Source: Pipra filicauda
Taxonomy: Eukaryota; Chordata; Aves; Passeriformes; Pipridae
Length of the DNA: 64,000 nucleotides
NCBI RefSeq assembly: GCF_003945595.2
Contig: NW_024104559.1
Location: 434,001 to 498,000, forward strand
Reading direction: 5' to 3'
The position numbers and the translations under genes were made by a program. Below are positions 24,099 to 35,770 of the stretch, piece by piece. The notes beneath the pieces are model-generated. The model saw nothing but the letters and a program-made list of their open reading frames with translations, was not told the origin of the DNA and did not search any database. Position 1 is the first letter of the stretch, and every line of letters starts with the position of its first letter.

Positions 24099-27000
24099 AC
24101 TCTGCAGGAGGCAAGAAGGGCTCCTTTGGGTGATGATGGGATGAAGATGGGCGTGAACCAAGAGCCACCCACAACCTGCCTTTAAGTCCTCAACAGCATT
24201 TCCCCCCAGCTCGTACCTATGGTTTGATTTTCTGTGCTGAACAGTCCAATCTCTGCAGCCCAGTGAAAGTACAGCCACGCTATTCCCATGTATGGGAGCT
24301 ATTCCACTATTTTCAATGGCTTTTTCCTGGTTGTTTAAGATTTTGTAGGATTAGATCCATACTGTATGATGAAATAAAACTTTTTCCTAGGCTGCCTCCA
24401 AGTTAGAACGTTGTGAAAACTGAGTCTGCAGCAATGAACGGAATCCATACTCCTGATCCATTTTAAACCAGAAAGGAGATTTTTCACAAACTTCCCCAGC
24501 TATAAGGATTCTTCAAATCCTCTTCAGTCCCTTTAAATATTAAATCATTCTCATGCACACACCAGGCATAGCCCATCTCAAAAAGCAGGAAGACTGGCAA
24601 ATCATATTCACATGCACATTCTTTGGAGTAGTTGTTAAACTTTGTGGGTGAGCTGACTGAATTAGTGGAACGGAATATTTGACTAAAATAAAAATATCTT
24701 TGGATCTGGCAACTGGAAATCAGTTTGCAACAGTGATTTCTGATAGACAGTTGTACTGCATGAGCAAATTCCATGCTAAGGGAAAAAGGATCAAGAGACA
24801 CGATGAATAAGAGATATAGTTAATAATAACTAAGTGTGGAAAAACATGGTCCTTCTGAAACATGGTACTGGACATCCTGGACTGATCTGATGTGGTTTTG
24901 CTCACTTTGATACAGAACTGTGTTTTCCTAACAGAAGCAATTATTTTTTAATTCAGAGAAAGCTTCGAGAACCCTCCTTCATGCTGGTTTGTAGCTTACA
25001 CTGAAAATCTCCCTGCTGAAACCAGAGTGGAGGGATAAACTAACTAGTGACCATATAAATATATACACGGAGAGAGGGAGAGAGTTGATTAAATTGAGCT
25101 CTTTGCATTACAAACACCTTCTGTTGTGATTTGCTGGGGAGAGGAGGATGAGTTGTTGCATACAGTTCATCTGATCCATACCCTGCCCACGGCCTTCATC
25201 ATTCATGGCCACTCACTAAGATGTGCAATTCATACATTTTTCCATTCTGCTTACCAATCCTTTCCTCCTTCCTTGCAGCATGGGAGTGCACAAAGCACAG
25301 GGAGGGAGGCAGTGCTATTTCTGCCCTGCACTGCAGTACAAAACCCATTAATTGCATTTTTGGCAATGAAGCCCAATGAAGTACATGCATATAGGACCCA
25401 AATCTCTTTAAATATGCAGGAAATGTTCCCCTAATGAGGAGCCTTCACTACTTTGGAGCTGCTCTGTGGAGTGACTTCTCTGGGTTCAGTGTCACTGGGA
25501 TGGGTGACCGGGCATGTGAGAGCTGGGGCTGCCTTTTAATCCAGTTGTTAGGAAACCCTGTACCTCCAGGAGTGCTGAGGATATTGGAAAGGTGGATAGC
25601 ATTATGCAGCTCGATATAAGTTATAACTCAATGAAAAACCTCCATCAGGCATCCCTGAGACTACACAGATGGTCATTCAGCCCCTCACGTTAATGCTGGG
25701 TGAAGCTGCCTTTGCTGCGTGGCTGCACGTTGTTTCTCCCATGACAAGGTAAATCACAGCAGGTTTGCTCTTCCTTTGCAGCCTTCCTTGCAGCCCCATG
25801 ACAGTGGACACACAGAGACAAAGACATGACATGATTTCTCCATCTACGTCCTCTAATTTGGATCCACTATTCTCTTTTATTATCTGTCCTCGGTTCTCCC
25901 CAGGGTGCAGATAAAGAGCTACAGGTTGGGTTTCAGGGTGAAAGAAGGTAACTGGGGCTCACAGACAGACACATGCCTGTGCAAGGCCACAGGAGCTTGG
26001 GATCATCTAGTCCAGCTTCCCATGTCCATGCTGTGCTTCGGGATCCAAATGTATTAAAACAGAAGGTGGGTTTAGGAATGAAACAGCAGCTCTTAGAACC
26101 AGCTAATCCTGGTTGTATTAAATTCAGAAATGGCTGCTGATCCAGAGGAACTGGGAAGAAGAGCCCTTAAGAGAGCGAATTTATATTCTGAGCTTTTACT
26201 TCTCACTCACAGCTGTCTGAAAAACATCACTCCCCCCTCCCCGAGCTACTCAATGAGAAGAGCACAAGGAGAAGGAGCAGCTCAGATCTGGATGGGCTGT
26301 TTGTCAGGTATGAATTCTCTCATCCAGCCACTCTCACTTCTATTCAGCACATGTAATGAATGTCTGAAAAATCTGGAAATTTATGTTCAGATCAATGGGA
26401 GCTGATTAATTACCTAAGATGTATTCAGATAACAGAGTTGAGAGGAAAAGCAAAGGCAATGCTTTCAAAAATGCTCAATGAAGTAAACCAAGTACATTGC
26501 AAATATGTTTAAAGGATAAGTGCAAAGACGACCCAGGCAAGCGGGGTATCAAAGAAAAGAGACATCCAAAAGCCAGTCTTACAATCAACAACATAGACAT
26601 GAAGGAGAAAAGAAACCTCTAAAGCTATTAAAAATCTGGAAGCCTATTAAAAATGGATTAAAAAAGGTACAAGGAAATCAAATCAAGAGACATGGAGTGG
26701 TACTTGCGAAAGAAACCTTTAACAGAGTGGAAAAATTACTCTGTGATCCAAGTGAATTTAAATAGTGGCTCCAGTGATGATGGAGAACAGCACTTCCTCA
26801 TTTCACAGAGCAGCAATTCACTGATGGAATTGTTGGTGTGCCTCCAGTCCATGGGAACACTCCAGGGGGTTCATCCTGCGTGTCCAGCCGTGGTGTCCCC
26901 ACCTCAGCTGATCAATGATACAACTGATACTCAAAAATCCAGGCTCTGCTTTGCCTCCTGCTTCAACAACAGCATCAGCTAACCCTGCTCATGTGTCAGG

Positions 27001-28339
27001 GATGTGTTTGAACTGGGAGGATCACCGTGAAAGCCAGCAAGAGCAAGGGGAGTGCAAGTGGAAGCTGAATCTGTTCTCCCAACTCCTTCCTGCACGAGTA
27101 ACCCTCCCAACACCAGGATCTGCCAAGGGCCCCTCGGAGGTGTTGTGCCCAGCCTGCAGTGCTGGACACAGCTCAGCACTGTGTGGGTTTGAGCTGATTC
27201 TGGGCAATGGAAGGGGGAGAAAGCCAAGATTGTATTCACGCAGAGAATGGTTTTATGTCCGGTCTCAAAGTACAGCCCTTCTGCAAAGGACTAACATTTT
27301 ATCCAAGACATGATGGAAAATCCCTTCTCCTGCAGCATCAGCTCCCACCAAACCCATCAACACCAGACCCAAGCACCAACACCTTGGATGAAAGCAGGCA
27401 CTTGTTGAGGTTAGAAAGGACTTTCCCAGCCCTGTCCCTTCCAGGTAAATATTGCCCAGGTCTGGCTTCCTTGTCTCTCCCAGATGAAAATCTACTGGCA
27501 GCTCTATTTTCCCCACTTTCTCACCTTCAGTTTTATTTTGTCAATAGGAACATCAACACCAACACCCAAAACTTTACCTCACTGGTAGAGGAATAAAAAA
27601 GTTTCCACAAACCAGGTGATTTTTCTAACGGAGTCACGGGGTTTTATGTGAAAGGTTGAATGTGCAGGGACACCACGTGGGGGGGACCATCATTGCTGCA
27701 CCTCCAGGAGGAGCAACCAGGAAAGTCTGACTGCAGGAGCACTGCCCCACACCTTCCACCTCCTGCCCAGCCACTTCTTTCACATCACCCCCCCAACTGT
27801 GAGACCAGAGGGGGAGAAAAGACCTCCATCATCCACACCCCGAAGCCCACCAGGAATGCCTCCATCTCTTCTTCAAGCCAAGGTTTGGTTTCCTCCTTCC
27901 TCTCATCTTCAGGAGACTGTTCCAGATCATTACAACTCTTCTATTAAAAATCTCCTTATAAGTTCCTAAATGCTTTCATGGCCTGCCTGTTGCATTTGTT
28001 CCTGTTCCAAGACAGTCCTTTAGCTTAAGTAGCTTTCTTCCTCCTCTCTGTTTATTCCCTCTTCTCTCACTGCACTCAGGTCTCCCTTGGCCCTTGGTTG
28101 TTCTATTGCTCCAGCCAACGTTCCCTCTTTCCTGGCAGATGAATTCTCAGCCCACAGAGCCCCTTCCACAGCCTGTCTCTGCACCTTCCCGTCGCTGCCC
28201 TTCAGCAGAGGTGGTGAGAGCTCTGGTTCTGGCTGTGGTCACACCTGGGCAGGGATGCAGTGCTCATATTCACTCATTCCTAGTGGGAAAACATTGCCTG
28301 GGATAAGCCTTTTCCTGAGCTGCACCGTGCTGGCAGCCC
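24099..28339. other. Unique non-coding sequence, about 4.2 kb
   Basis: No gene is recognised. Positions 25990-26040 ('CTTGGGATCATCTAGTCCAG') look like the edge of a very old CR1 tail. Positions 26430-26760 are A-rich with an 81-codon lysine-rich open frame on the plus strand, which I could not relate to any family. Other frames are short and overlapping. Confidence 0.45.
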
Positions 28340-29556
28340 ACCATCCCCTGTGACAGATGAGTGGCAACAACTTTCTCTCCTGCTCTGTCATTTCCAAGTG
28401 ATGAGGCCCAAGTTTCAAGCAGAAATTCACGTTATGAGTCCCAGCGTGCACAGCTCTGCACTTGGTACTATTACATTTCATTCTGCTTCTATTACTTCCC
28501 TCATCAGGATCATCCAAGTGTTTTATTTGTTATATTTGATCCGATTTTCCATTTACCTTCGGGTCTTTAATTATTCTTTCCTTGCAAATTTATTCCAAGC
28601 TTTGCATACCGTTGATGTCTCTAGTTGCCTGGATCCTTTATTTCTTTTTTTTTTTTTTAAACAGGAGAACTGGGCTTGCCATTTTTTCTGCTTGACTTAT
28701 GTATTAAAAATCCTTAAGAGTGGACTCGTGATTTCATGTGCCAGTTCTTTTAGGAGTCTGGGTTGGATTATTTGTTCCCCCTGGCTTCAGTGCATTAAAG
28801 CTCTTTCAGTTTTGCTTTCACCTTGGATGCTGAAATTTCCATTTTTATAAATCTCACGCCCATTAGCGATCGTCCCTGTGCCCTTGTGTCCTGAAGCAGC
28901 ATCTTTATTGAAAACTGAAGCAAAGCACTCATTTAGGCTTTTTTTCTGTAAATACATTTATTTTTTTATTTTATCCATCTTGCTTTCTTTTTTGTCTGAG
29001 TGACCTAAGATTTTTTTACTTAAAATATATATATTTGCTAGTTGTAACTCAGCTTGAGTTTTGATAAACCTCATTTTAGCCTTGCAGTTGCTGCACTCTG
29101 GGGGAATTCGTTGATCCATCTCTTCTTTTGTCCCTTTTGGGCTCTCTGCTTTCTTGCAATCTCTCTTCCAGGCCACCATTCCAGCTGTACATTAGCTCCC
29201 TTTGCCTGGGATGTGCCTTCCAGATAGCTTTTGTGCTTCTGACTTCCCAAGGTCTCTGCTGTAAAGAGCACCAGGACAGGTGGCTGCACTTTGCTCTGTG
29301 TATCCAACTCTTGCCCTTCCCAAATATAGACCAAGTGTTTCTCTTTAAATTGAACCAACCTGTGATCACCCCATCCCAGTTCTTCTCCACATCCAGCTCC
29401 TCTATAATCTCCCCCCTGGTTGGCCCAAACTATCAGTGAGGCCATTCCCCCAGCAGACCTCCCCATCTCCCAGGGCTCAGGAGTGGGATGGGAAGCTGCA
29501 GCTCTGGCTGAGGAGTCGGGGGTCTTCCCAGACTGGAGCTGGCAGCTTGGCCAGGA
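28340..29556 (-). pseudogene. Decayed CR1/L3-like LINE ORF2 (endonuclease end, linker, RT fragments)
   Basis: In intact CR1 the ORF2 encodes an endonuclease and a reverse transcriptase for target-primed retrotransposition. Reading the minus strand with frame changes, family landmarks appear in order. The endonuclease C-terminus is at about 29470-29350, where 'GEELGWGDHRLVQF' parallels the GGSLGxSDHEMVEF block. A linker follows near 29225-29150, where 'WWPGREIARK' parallels PAWLNRELLxK. 'KTQAELQLA' near 29060 parallels KAQLELNLA. 'LNECFASVF' is at 28936-28910. 'PRLLKELAHEITSPLLRIF' is at 28762-28706. Remains of the KKGxKDPGNYRP block are near 28650. Finally 'NSTKCRAVHAGTHNVNF' is at 28481-28430, followed by 'LEMTEQERKL', which parallels the NPxKCKVxHLGxxNP and EKDLGV blocks. 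The region between the last two RT blocks, which should hold the YADD active site, is almost entirely missing. Stops and frameshifts are many. Divergence is much greater than in the neighbouring CR1 tails, so this is an ancient insertion. Confidence 0.8.
28645..28658. repeat. T14 homopolymer
   Basis: A run of T lies inside the decayed LINE. On the minus strand it sits in the lysine-rich KKK block before the PGN motif, so it may have grown from an ancestral A-rich codon run. Confidence 0.85.
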
Positions 29557-29925
29557 GAGAATCATGGAATGGTTTGGGTTGGAAGGGATCTTATCATCAT
29601 CTCATTCCACCCCCTGCCATGGGCAGGGACACCTTCCACTATCCCAGGTTGCTCCAAGCCCCGTCCAACCTGACCTTGGACACTTCCAGGGATGGAGCAG
29701 CCACAGCTTCTCTGGGCAACCTGTGCCAGGGCCTCCCCACCCTCACAGGGAAGGATTTCTTCCCAATATCCCATCTAACCCTGCCCTCTGGCAGTGGGAA
29801 ACCATTCTCCCTTCTCCTGTCACTCCATGTTCTTGTCCAAAGTCCCTCTCCAGTTCCCTTGGAGCCCTTTAAGTGCTGGGAAGTGCTCTAAGGTCTCTCT
29901 GGAGCCTTCTCCAGCATCAGGAACA
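29557..29925 (-). repeat. CR1 LINE 3' end, 5'-truncated
   Basis: The plus strand reads 'AGAATCATGGAATGGTTTGG', 'GTTGGAAGGGATCTTATCAT', 'CATGGGCAGGGACACCTTCC', 'CAGGTTGCTCCAAGCCCCG', 'GGGCAACCTGTGCCAGGGCC', 'CCAATATCCCATCTAACCC', 'CTTGTCCAAAGTCCCTCTCC' and 'AAGGTCTCTCTGGAGCC', ending near 29925. It is well preserved. It directly abuts the much older LINE relic in the same orientation, which suggests insertion into or beside that relic. Confidence 0.95.
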
Positions 29926-32900
29926 TCTGCCATAAGGTTGATGGGACAATCCAGATTCACTGTCAGCTCATGGTCCCACCTGAGGAACATGCATGGCCAT
30001 GCCAGGAGGGGGGAATCCAAGGTCCAGAAAGTTCTTTTCATAGGTTCTGCATGTCACCACAACCCCTGTCCCTCTGGGAATACACAGAGAACTTTTGACA
30101 TCACTAGATAGCCGGAGAATAAGAAGCCAGATTCTCTTCTTCTGTTCTGATTTTGTAACAGTAAGAACAACCTCACTCTTCTGCTCACCCCACAGCTGTT
30201 GTCTCATGGCAACAATAAAATAAAAAACGGCACGAGAAACTTTTTTTAAGAAATTAGGGACCTTTTCCCCTGCTCATGTGGTTCCTGTGGTTTGGGTAAT
30301 ATTTAAAAGGGTTTGTGTTACTGGTATTGCAGTTCTGACCTGAGAGAAAAAGACCCCTCTGTCAAAAGCTGAGGTTCCTCCTCTGCATTTCCTCTACTTG
30401 AAGATTTCTCATGCACCTGCATGGTGGTTTTCAAATGACCAGAACCAACCAAAGAGAGAAAAAAGCAATTTTAAGATGGGCCAGTGTTAAGGAGAGTCTG
30501 GAGAGACTTGTTCCACGCTGAGGTGTTCTGCAGCAAAATGGGGCATCCTGCAGCAGCCACCCCCATCCTCTGTTAAAGAGAACATGTACTGTGGAACATT
30601 GCACTTCTCATCTGCTTTGGGGGTGTTTGGTTTTGGTTGTTTGGTTGCTTTGTTTGGTCTGGGTTTTAATGAGATCCATTATTTCACTGAAATATTGAGA
30701 CTAGGGAGAGACAGCAAGCTCCACTCACTGTTAGAGTGCAGTGGGAAGCATTGCCCATCCCAGTGGGAATGTTAAAGACTTTCCTAATTTACACTGGGAT
30801 GAAATCAAAAAGAATAAAGCATCATATCCCTGAGTTTAGGGGCACACAAATCTGGGCCCAGCTCTGGCTTTTCCCTGAGTTAAGCCAGCAGGTCATGCCC
30901 AACATGATCCCGTGTTCCCTCAGGAGGCTCAGGGCTTGCTGTGCCCAACACTTATTCAATGTGCCAAGAGGGACAGAAGTCTCCATGTCCCACACAGAGC
31001 CAGGGGAATGGAGGTGTGGGGTCAAACAAAGGGAACAGTGAACACCAGTGAGTGTGAGACTGGGATGGATGGGAGCAAACACCCCAGGCAGAAGAAGGGG
31101 CCATCAGGGTGGTGGTGATCCCCACAAAGGGATTGCTGAAAGGAGGGGGAGGATAATATAAATAGGGGAACACAGGCACTGGTCAGCTCTGATGCCCAGA
31201 GATTTCCCAGGTATTGATTTTGCATATGGGGGATCCTCAGTGATGAACCATTCTGGGGGGGCAGTCCAGCCCCAACACTCCTGATGGGATGTAGAGGAAG
31301 GGTCCCCTCCTGCTTGTTCCTGCTGGATGTGTCCTGCAGATCCCATTTAGGGAGTTACCAAAGGCTGAATCCAACCCATGGCATAAAGCAAGATGCTGTT
31401 AGAATAACATCATAAATCTCTGTCTCTGGAACAACGAGGCAGCTCTAATGGAAGAGGGAAGGACAAGAGAGATGATTTTTTTAAATGCATTTGGTCAAGT
31501 AAAGAGTTTTAGTTTTTGTTCAAACTGTCGACTTTCTTCAGAGTGAAATAATTCCTTTACTAACGAGATCCAGCCTAAGGAAAAGAAAATTAGTTCATTC
31601 AGCCTTTGTTACTCCTCGGATTAACCAAAAACATGATTTCTAGATAGTGGTTCTTTCTTGTCAGATCTCCCAGATGCAATTATTTACCATGTAATAAAAG
31701 CTTTTTCTAATGAAATCCAATGTGCACTAATAAACACTAGATTGGCTTTGACAGTGACACCTTTTGCTCCAGTTCATGCAAAAAGTACCAGAGAATGATC
31801 TTAGGAGTGCGGGGAAGTTTTGGTGAGGGCTCTTTGACGTGGCTCTGTGCAGCAGGAATTTCCATCGGCTGCATTAGTGGGACTGAGCCAACACAAAGGC
31901 TCAGTCTGAGAGCTCATCACACACTAATTCACTGCAGGTCCTGCTATAAATAATGCATGCAATGGGGAGCTCAACAGCCCTTAGTGGAGTAATGCACTCA
32001 GGCTCCTTCCTCCCACAGAGGCCAAACTTCATGTCTGTGCTGGTACCACAGGAGAACTTCTTCAAATCACCTCGGTGACTTGGGATCAGGATAGGGAAAA
32101 ACTCAGGGATTTAGCCATCTTCCATCTCAGTCGAGATATTTATGTCTCTGTCATTTATATCTCTGTATTTATATCTTCTTCCTTTATTGACAGGAAATGC
32201 TGGCTGACAAGCAGAAAGCAGTGCAGAAGATCTGTTTGGGTTTTTCTTGGGGAGGCGACGTGGGTTCCCTGCAGGGTTTTCCAGTCACTCCAGAGAGGGC
32301 CCTGCAGTGGAGGGGAGGACTGCCCCTAGTGCTGCTGGAGAGGCTGCTCTGAGAGCCCAGGATGTTCTTGGGAAGGGAAGGAAAGGAGGACTCTTCCCAA
32401 ACTACGTCTAAGCCCTGGGAGACGAGAAAATTATTAGCCAAAATTGGTTTTGAGGAACGTGGCTGAAAGATTTTCTGGAAATCCATCTGAATGCCTTTTG
32501 CCCCATCCAAGGGGAGCATCCAGGTGATCCAGTCTTCCTGGTATTGCGTTGCCTGTGCAGTCAGGGTGGAACCTGGAGCTTTCCCCCAGAACTGTGCAGT
32601 CTGTGACTCTCCAGGTTTTCAGCACAGGGGCGGTTTTAGTGACAGACTGGGTATTTTTGGCTTCTGTTCCAGCTCTTCTTTCTGTAGGATCTTAAAAGAT
32701 CTTGTCTGACACCTTCCCTGCCTTGTGTGCTGTTTTGCTGGGTTTTTCCTCCTTATTCCTTCAGTTAACTCCCTCTTGTGTCCCCTTACAAAACCCTGAT
32801 GGAATTTTGGCCTTTCCACCCACAAACAGGCCATGGCTGTGTGGGGCTCATACTGTTCATTATAAATAATGTAGATTCCTTATAGTTTTCATTACTTCCC

Positions 32901-35552
32901 TTCCCTTTACTGGCATTTCAACAGTGCCACAAATCCTATTGCAGACTTCCAGTCTGACAGAACAGGCTCTCTTGCTGCCTGTTTTATGGGTGTCTGTTTT
33001 GGCCCCAAGTCCCTGTCCCCTCTTAACCTGTGTTTCAAACACACCTGTTGCCTGCCATCCTCAATGCTCCTTTTTATTGGGCTAATTAAAGTTGGATTTC
33101 CACTTCCAGCAGGATGACTGTGGTTTAATTATCTCACTAAGTTTGGGGTTTTCTTCCTCCTTTGCTCCTTTCCTGCTTTTTTTCCCCATGAGAAGTTAAA
33201 GGATTTATGTACTTCTGAGTTATTTTTGTTGTTGTTGTTGATGGTGGGGTTTTTTTCACTTCTCTTATCCCCCTGTAATTCTGCTCTTCTTGGGAATGGC
33301 CCTGGGTGAACTGATGTGGTGTGGCCACATGGCCAGTGGTTTGGTGCCCACCTGGCAGAGGTGATCTCCACTCTGGGATGGTGTCCCCTGTACCACAGAT
33401 CACCCTGGGGTGGTGTCCCCTGTACCACAGACCCCTCAGCCTTGCACAGAACGTGGCCCAGCAGGACATTGGGCCTAAGGTGCCACAATCAGCAGCTCTC
33501 CCTTGGTGTTCACAGTGTTTAGCTCCTGGCACAGGGCACAGCCCCGCTCACCACTGGCTGGTTTGAGCAGTTTTGGGGTGAGGACTGTCTGTCTCAGAGG
33601 GTTTCACCCCTGTGCAAGGGGCTGTGCAGGTGGGAGCACCATCCATGGCACCCATAAACTCTTCACTCAACACATGGATTTTCAATCCTCCCTTTTTCAC
33701 AAATTTCCAACTCCCCCATCCTTCACAAGGGTGGTTTGTTCTCTCCATTCATGAAGTTTCCATGGGGCAGAAGAGGCATTTTCCCAGGCCAGGAATCAGT
33801 GGTGGATGTGAGGCCCCTACCCCAGGCAGGACTGCCATCCCCATCCCCTAAACATTGGTTTTCCATCACCTCCAGGGTGTCCCTAAGGCATGGAGGCTTC
33901 TTTTGGGGAGGACTGTGAACTTGAAAAGCAAATAATGAGGGAGTTTTGTTGCATCTTCTACGTTGCCTTCATCCTGGAAGGGTGTTGTGCACATGCCTGT
34001 CATGGTGCAGGTGAAGGCACCAGGTGCCCAGAGATGGTGTTGATGGGCTTTTTGGGTCAGACATCCTCAAACCAGGGTCACCCTGGTGCTCTGCTGTGCC
34101 TGGGCAGTGCCCAAGCCCCTCATCACACCTTGGTGGCCAAGGGAATGAGCTGGATCCCCCAGACTCAAACCAGGAATGGTCCAGCAGATACACACAGAGG
34201 ATCAGCAGGGCTGAGCCTGGGGCAGCAAGGGGTGCCAGGGGGTGCACAGGGTCATCACCCGGTGATGCAGTGCCGGAAGGTCATGCAAATATTCAGAGGT
34301 TATTTTTTCCTCCTGTAAACCCAGTTGCTCCGAGGAAAACCATTCAAACTCTCACAAAAACCAGCAAATATCCAATACAGCTTCTTGGAGCCCTTAAGAT
34401 GTGTCTTCTGTTTGTATGCCAGCATGCTTGAATAACAGCATATCCAAAGACCCTGAGAAACAGCCTCTTCACTGTTTCCCTCAGGGTCTAGTTTGAGATG
34501 TAGACACACTGGGGGCTCACCAGCCCTGCAAGTTGCCCTGAGTATCCACCTGCACCCTCCAGGCTCCATGTCCCCTCCCACCTGCCTCATGGCTCATCCT
34601 ACCCCACAAGCTCCCCGTCCCCACAGCAACACTTGGGCCATGGGGCAAGAAGAACAAAGGTCCCACACTGGGAAGGGACCAACTGGTGTGAAAATCCAGC
34701 CACTGAGAACCTGGGATCGAGTCAAATCCCTGGTTGCACCATCAGAGTCCCCAACTTATTAACCACCGAAGCAGCAGCCCAGCTTTGTTTGAGAGAGGAT
34801 TTAGGAAATGTAACAAGCTGTTTTGCTGTTAGATGCTGAAAGGGGAAGAACAGAGCTGTAGTAGTCGTGTTGTGTTTGGTTGTTTTTTTTTTTCTGAGTC
34901 CCTTTTTATCTTTTGGCAGCCCTTTGTACAATTAAATAGCTCCACGGGGATGCCATATGTTGCCAATAGTTTTACACTTCTCAGTAGTGGGAGGCTGGAA
35001 CACTTTCCAAATTGACATGATAGGAACCCATTACAAAATTCTTCTCTAAGAGGAACGGCTAAATGTTCTGTCAAGGAACTGAATTAAAAATAGACCTACT
35101 GGTATTGTTATCTCCCCAGAAGAATGCTCTTGGCATCACACAGAACCTGGTACATCTGGTGGTACATCTCTCATCTTGGGGGCCTGAGCATGAGCCTGGT
35201 AGGGCCATGAGTGGTGAGAGGGCAGGGCTGGGTCCAGACCCCAGGGGCAGGGTGGTGGGGTTGGGATCTGTCTTCTATTCCCCACGGCAGGAACAACATG
35301 GTCCTGCCAAATCCATTGCCCTGGGCAATGTGCCCTCCCAGAGATGTCCCTGCCCGCCACCATGAGGGACAGCACAGGAGGACCTCATGGGACTTGCCTG
35401 AGTCTTCCCGGCCCAAGCTCCCAGATGAGCCTTTTCCTGATGTGCTGGGGAATAAATTCACCCAAGTGCTCCTCAGGTCACAGCTAGAAAGGGCCAAATC
35501 CAACCACACTCCAGTGCAGTCTTTTGGTGCAGCACATAAAACCTTCTCCACG
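29926..35552. other. Unique non-coding sequence, about 5.6 kb
   Basis: No gene or recognisable transposon, apart from a diverged two-unit tandem at 33363-33429. Positions 31480-31780 are AT-rich with many ATTA/TAAT cores. Positions 33300-34800 are GC-richer, with overlapping open frames of up to about 140 codons on both strands that match nothing known. Confidence 0.45.
33363..33429. repeat. Diverged two-unit tandem repeat (35 and 32 bp)
   Basis: Both units begin with GATC and end with 'GGTGTCCCCTGTACCACA'. The first unit is 33363-33397 and the second is 33398-33429. They differ by a small indel and a few substitutions near the start. Confidence 0.85.
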
Positions 35553-35770
35553 TGAATTTTACTTCCCTGGGAGGGTGGGGAGGCCCTGGCACAGGTTGCC
35601 CAGAGAAGCTGTGGCTGCCCCATCCCTGGAAATGTCCAAGGCCAGGTTGGACAGGGCTTGGAGCAACCTGGGCTAGTAGGAGGTGTCCCTGCCCATGGCA
35701 GGGGATGGAACGAGATGATCTTTAAGGTCCCTTCCAACCCAAACCATTCTGTGATTCTGTGATTCTATGA
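35553..35770 (+). repeat. CR1 LINE 3' end, 5'-truncated
   Basis: The plus-strand tail starts in 'TTCCCTGGGAGGGTGGGGAG', then 'GCCCTGGCACAGGTTGCCC', 'AGAGAAGCTGTGGCTGCCCC', 'CCAAGGCCAGGTTGGACAGG', 'GGAGCAACCTGGGCTAGTAG', 'CATGGCAGGGGATGG', 'AAGGTCCCTTCCAACCC' and an intact octamer tail of three units (ATTCTGTG, ATTCTGTG, ATTCTATG). The clean tail and low divergence suggest a fairly recent insertion. Confidence 0.96.

Noticed and set aside
26430..26760. Lysine-rich 81-codon frame as a small gene or LINE ORF1 fragment
   Set aside because: The sequence is A-rich, which by itself produces lysine codons. No zinc-knuckle, coiled-coil pattern or LINE landmark could be identified.
34670..34760. Possible second tRNA-derived SINE on the minus strand
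   Set aside because: A B-box-like word (GACTCGATCCC) is present, but there is no A box at the right distance and no tRNA or CR1 tail alignment.
35171..35737. 188-codon minus-strand open frame
   Set aside because: It begins in antisense CR1 sequence (35553-35770) and continues into unrelated DNA. The peptide opening is shared with other CR1-antisense frames in the window.
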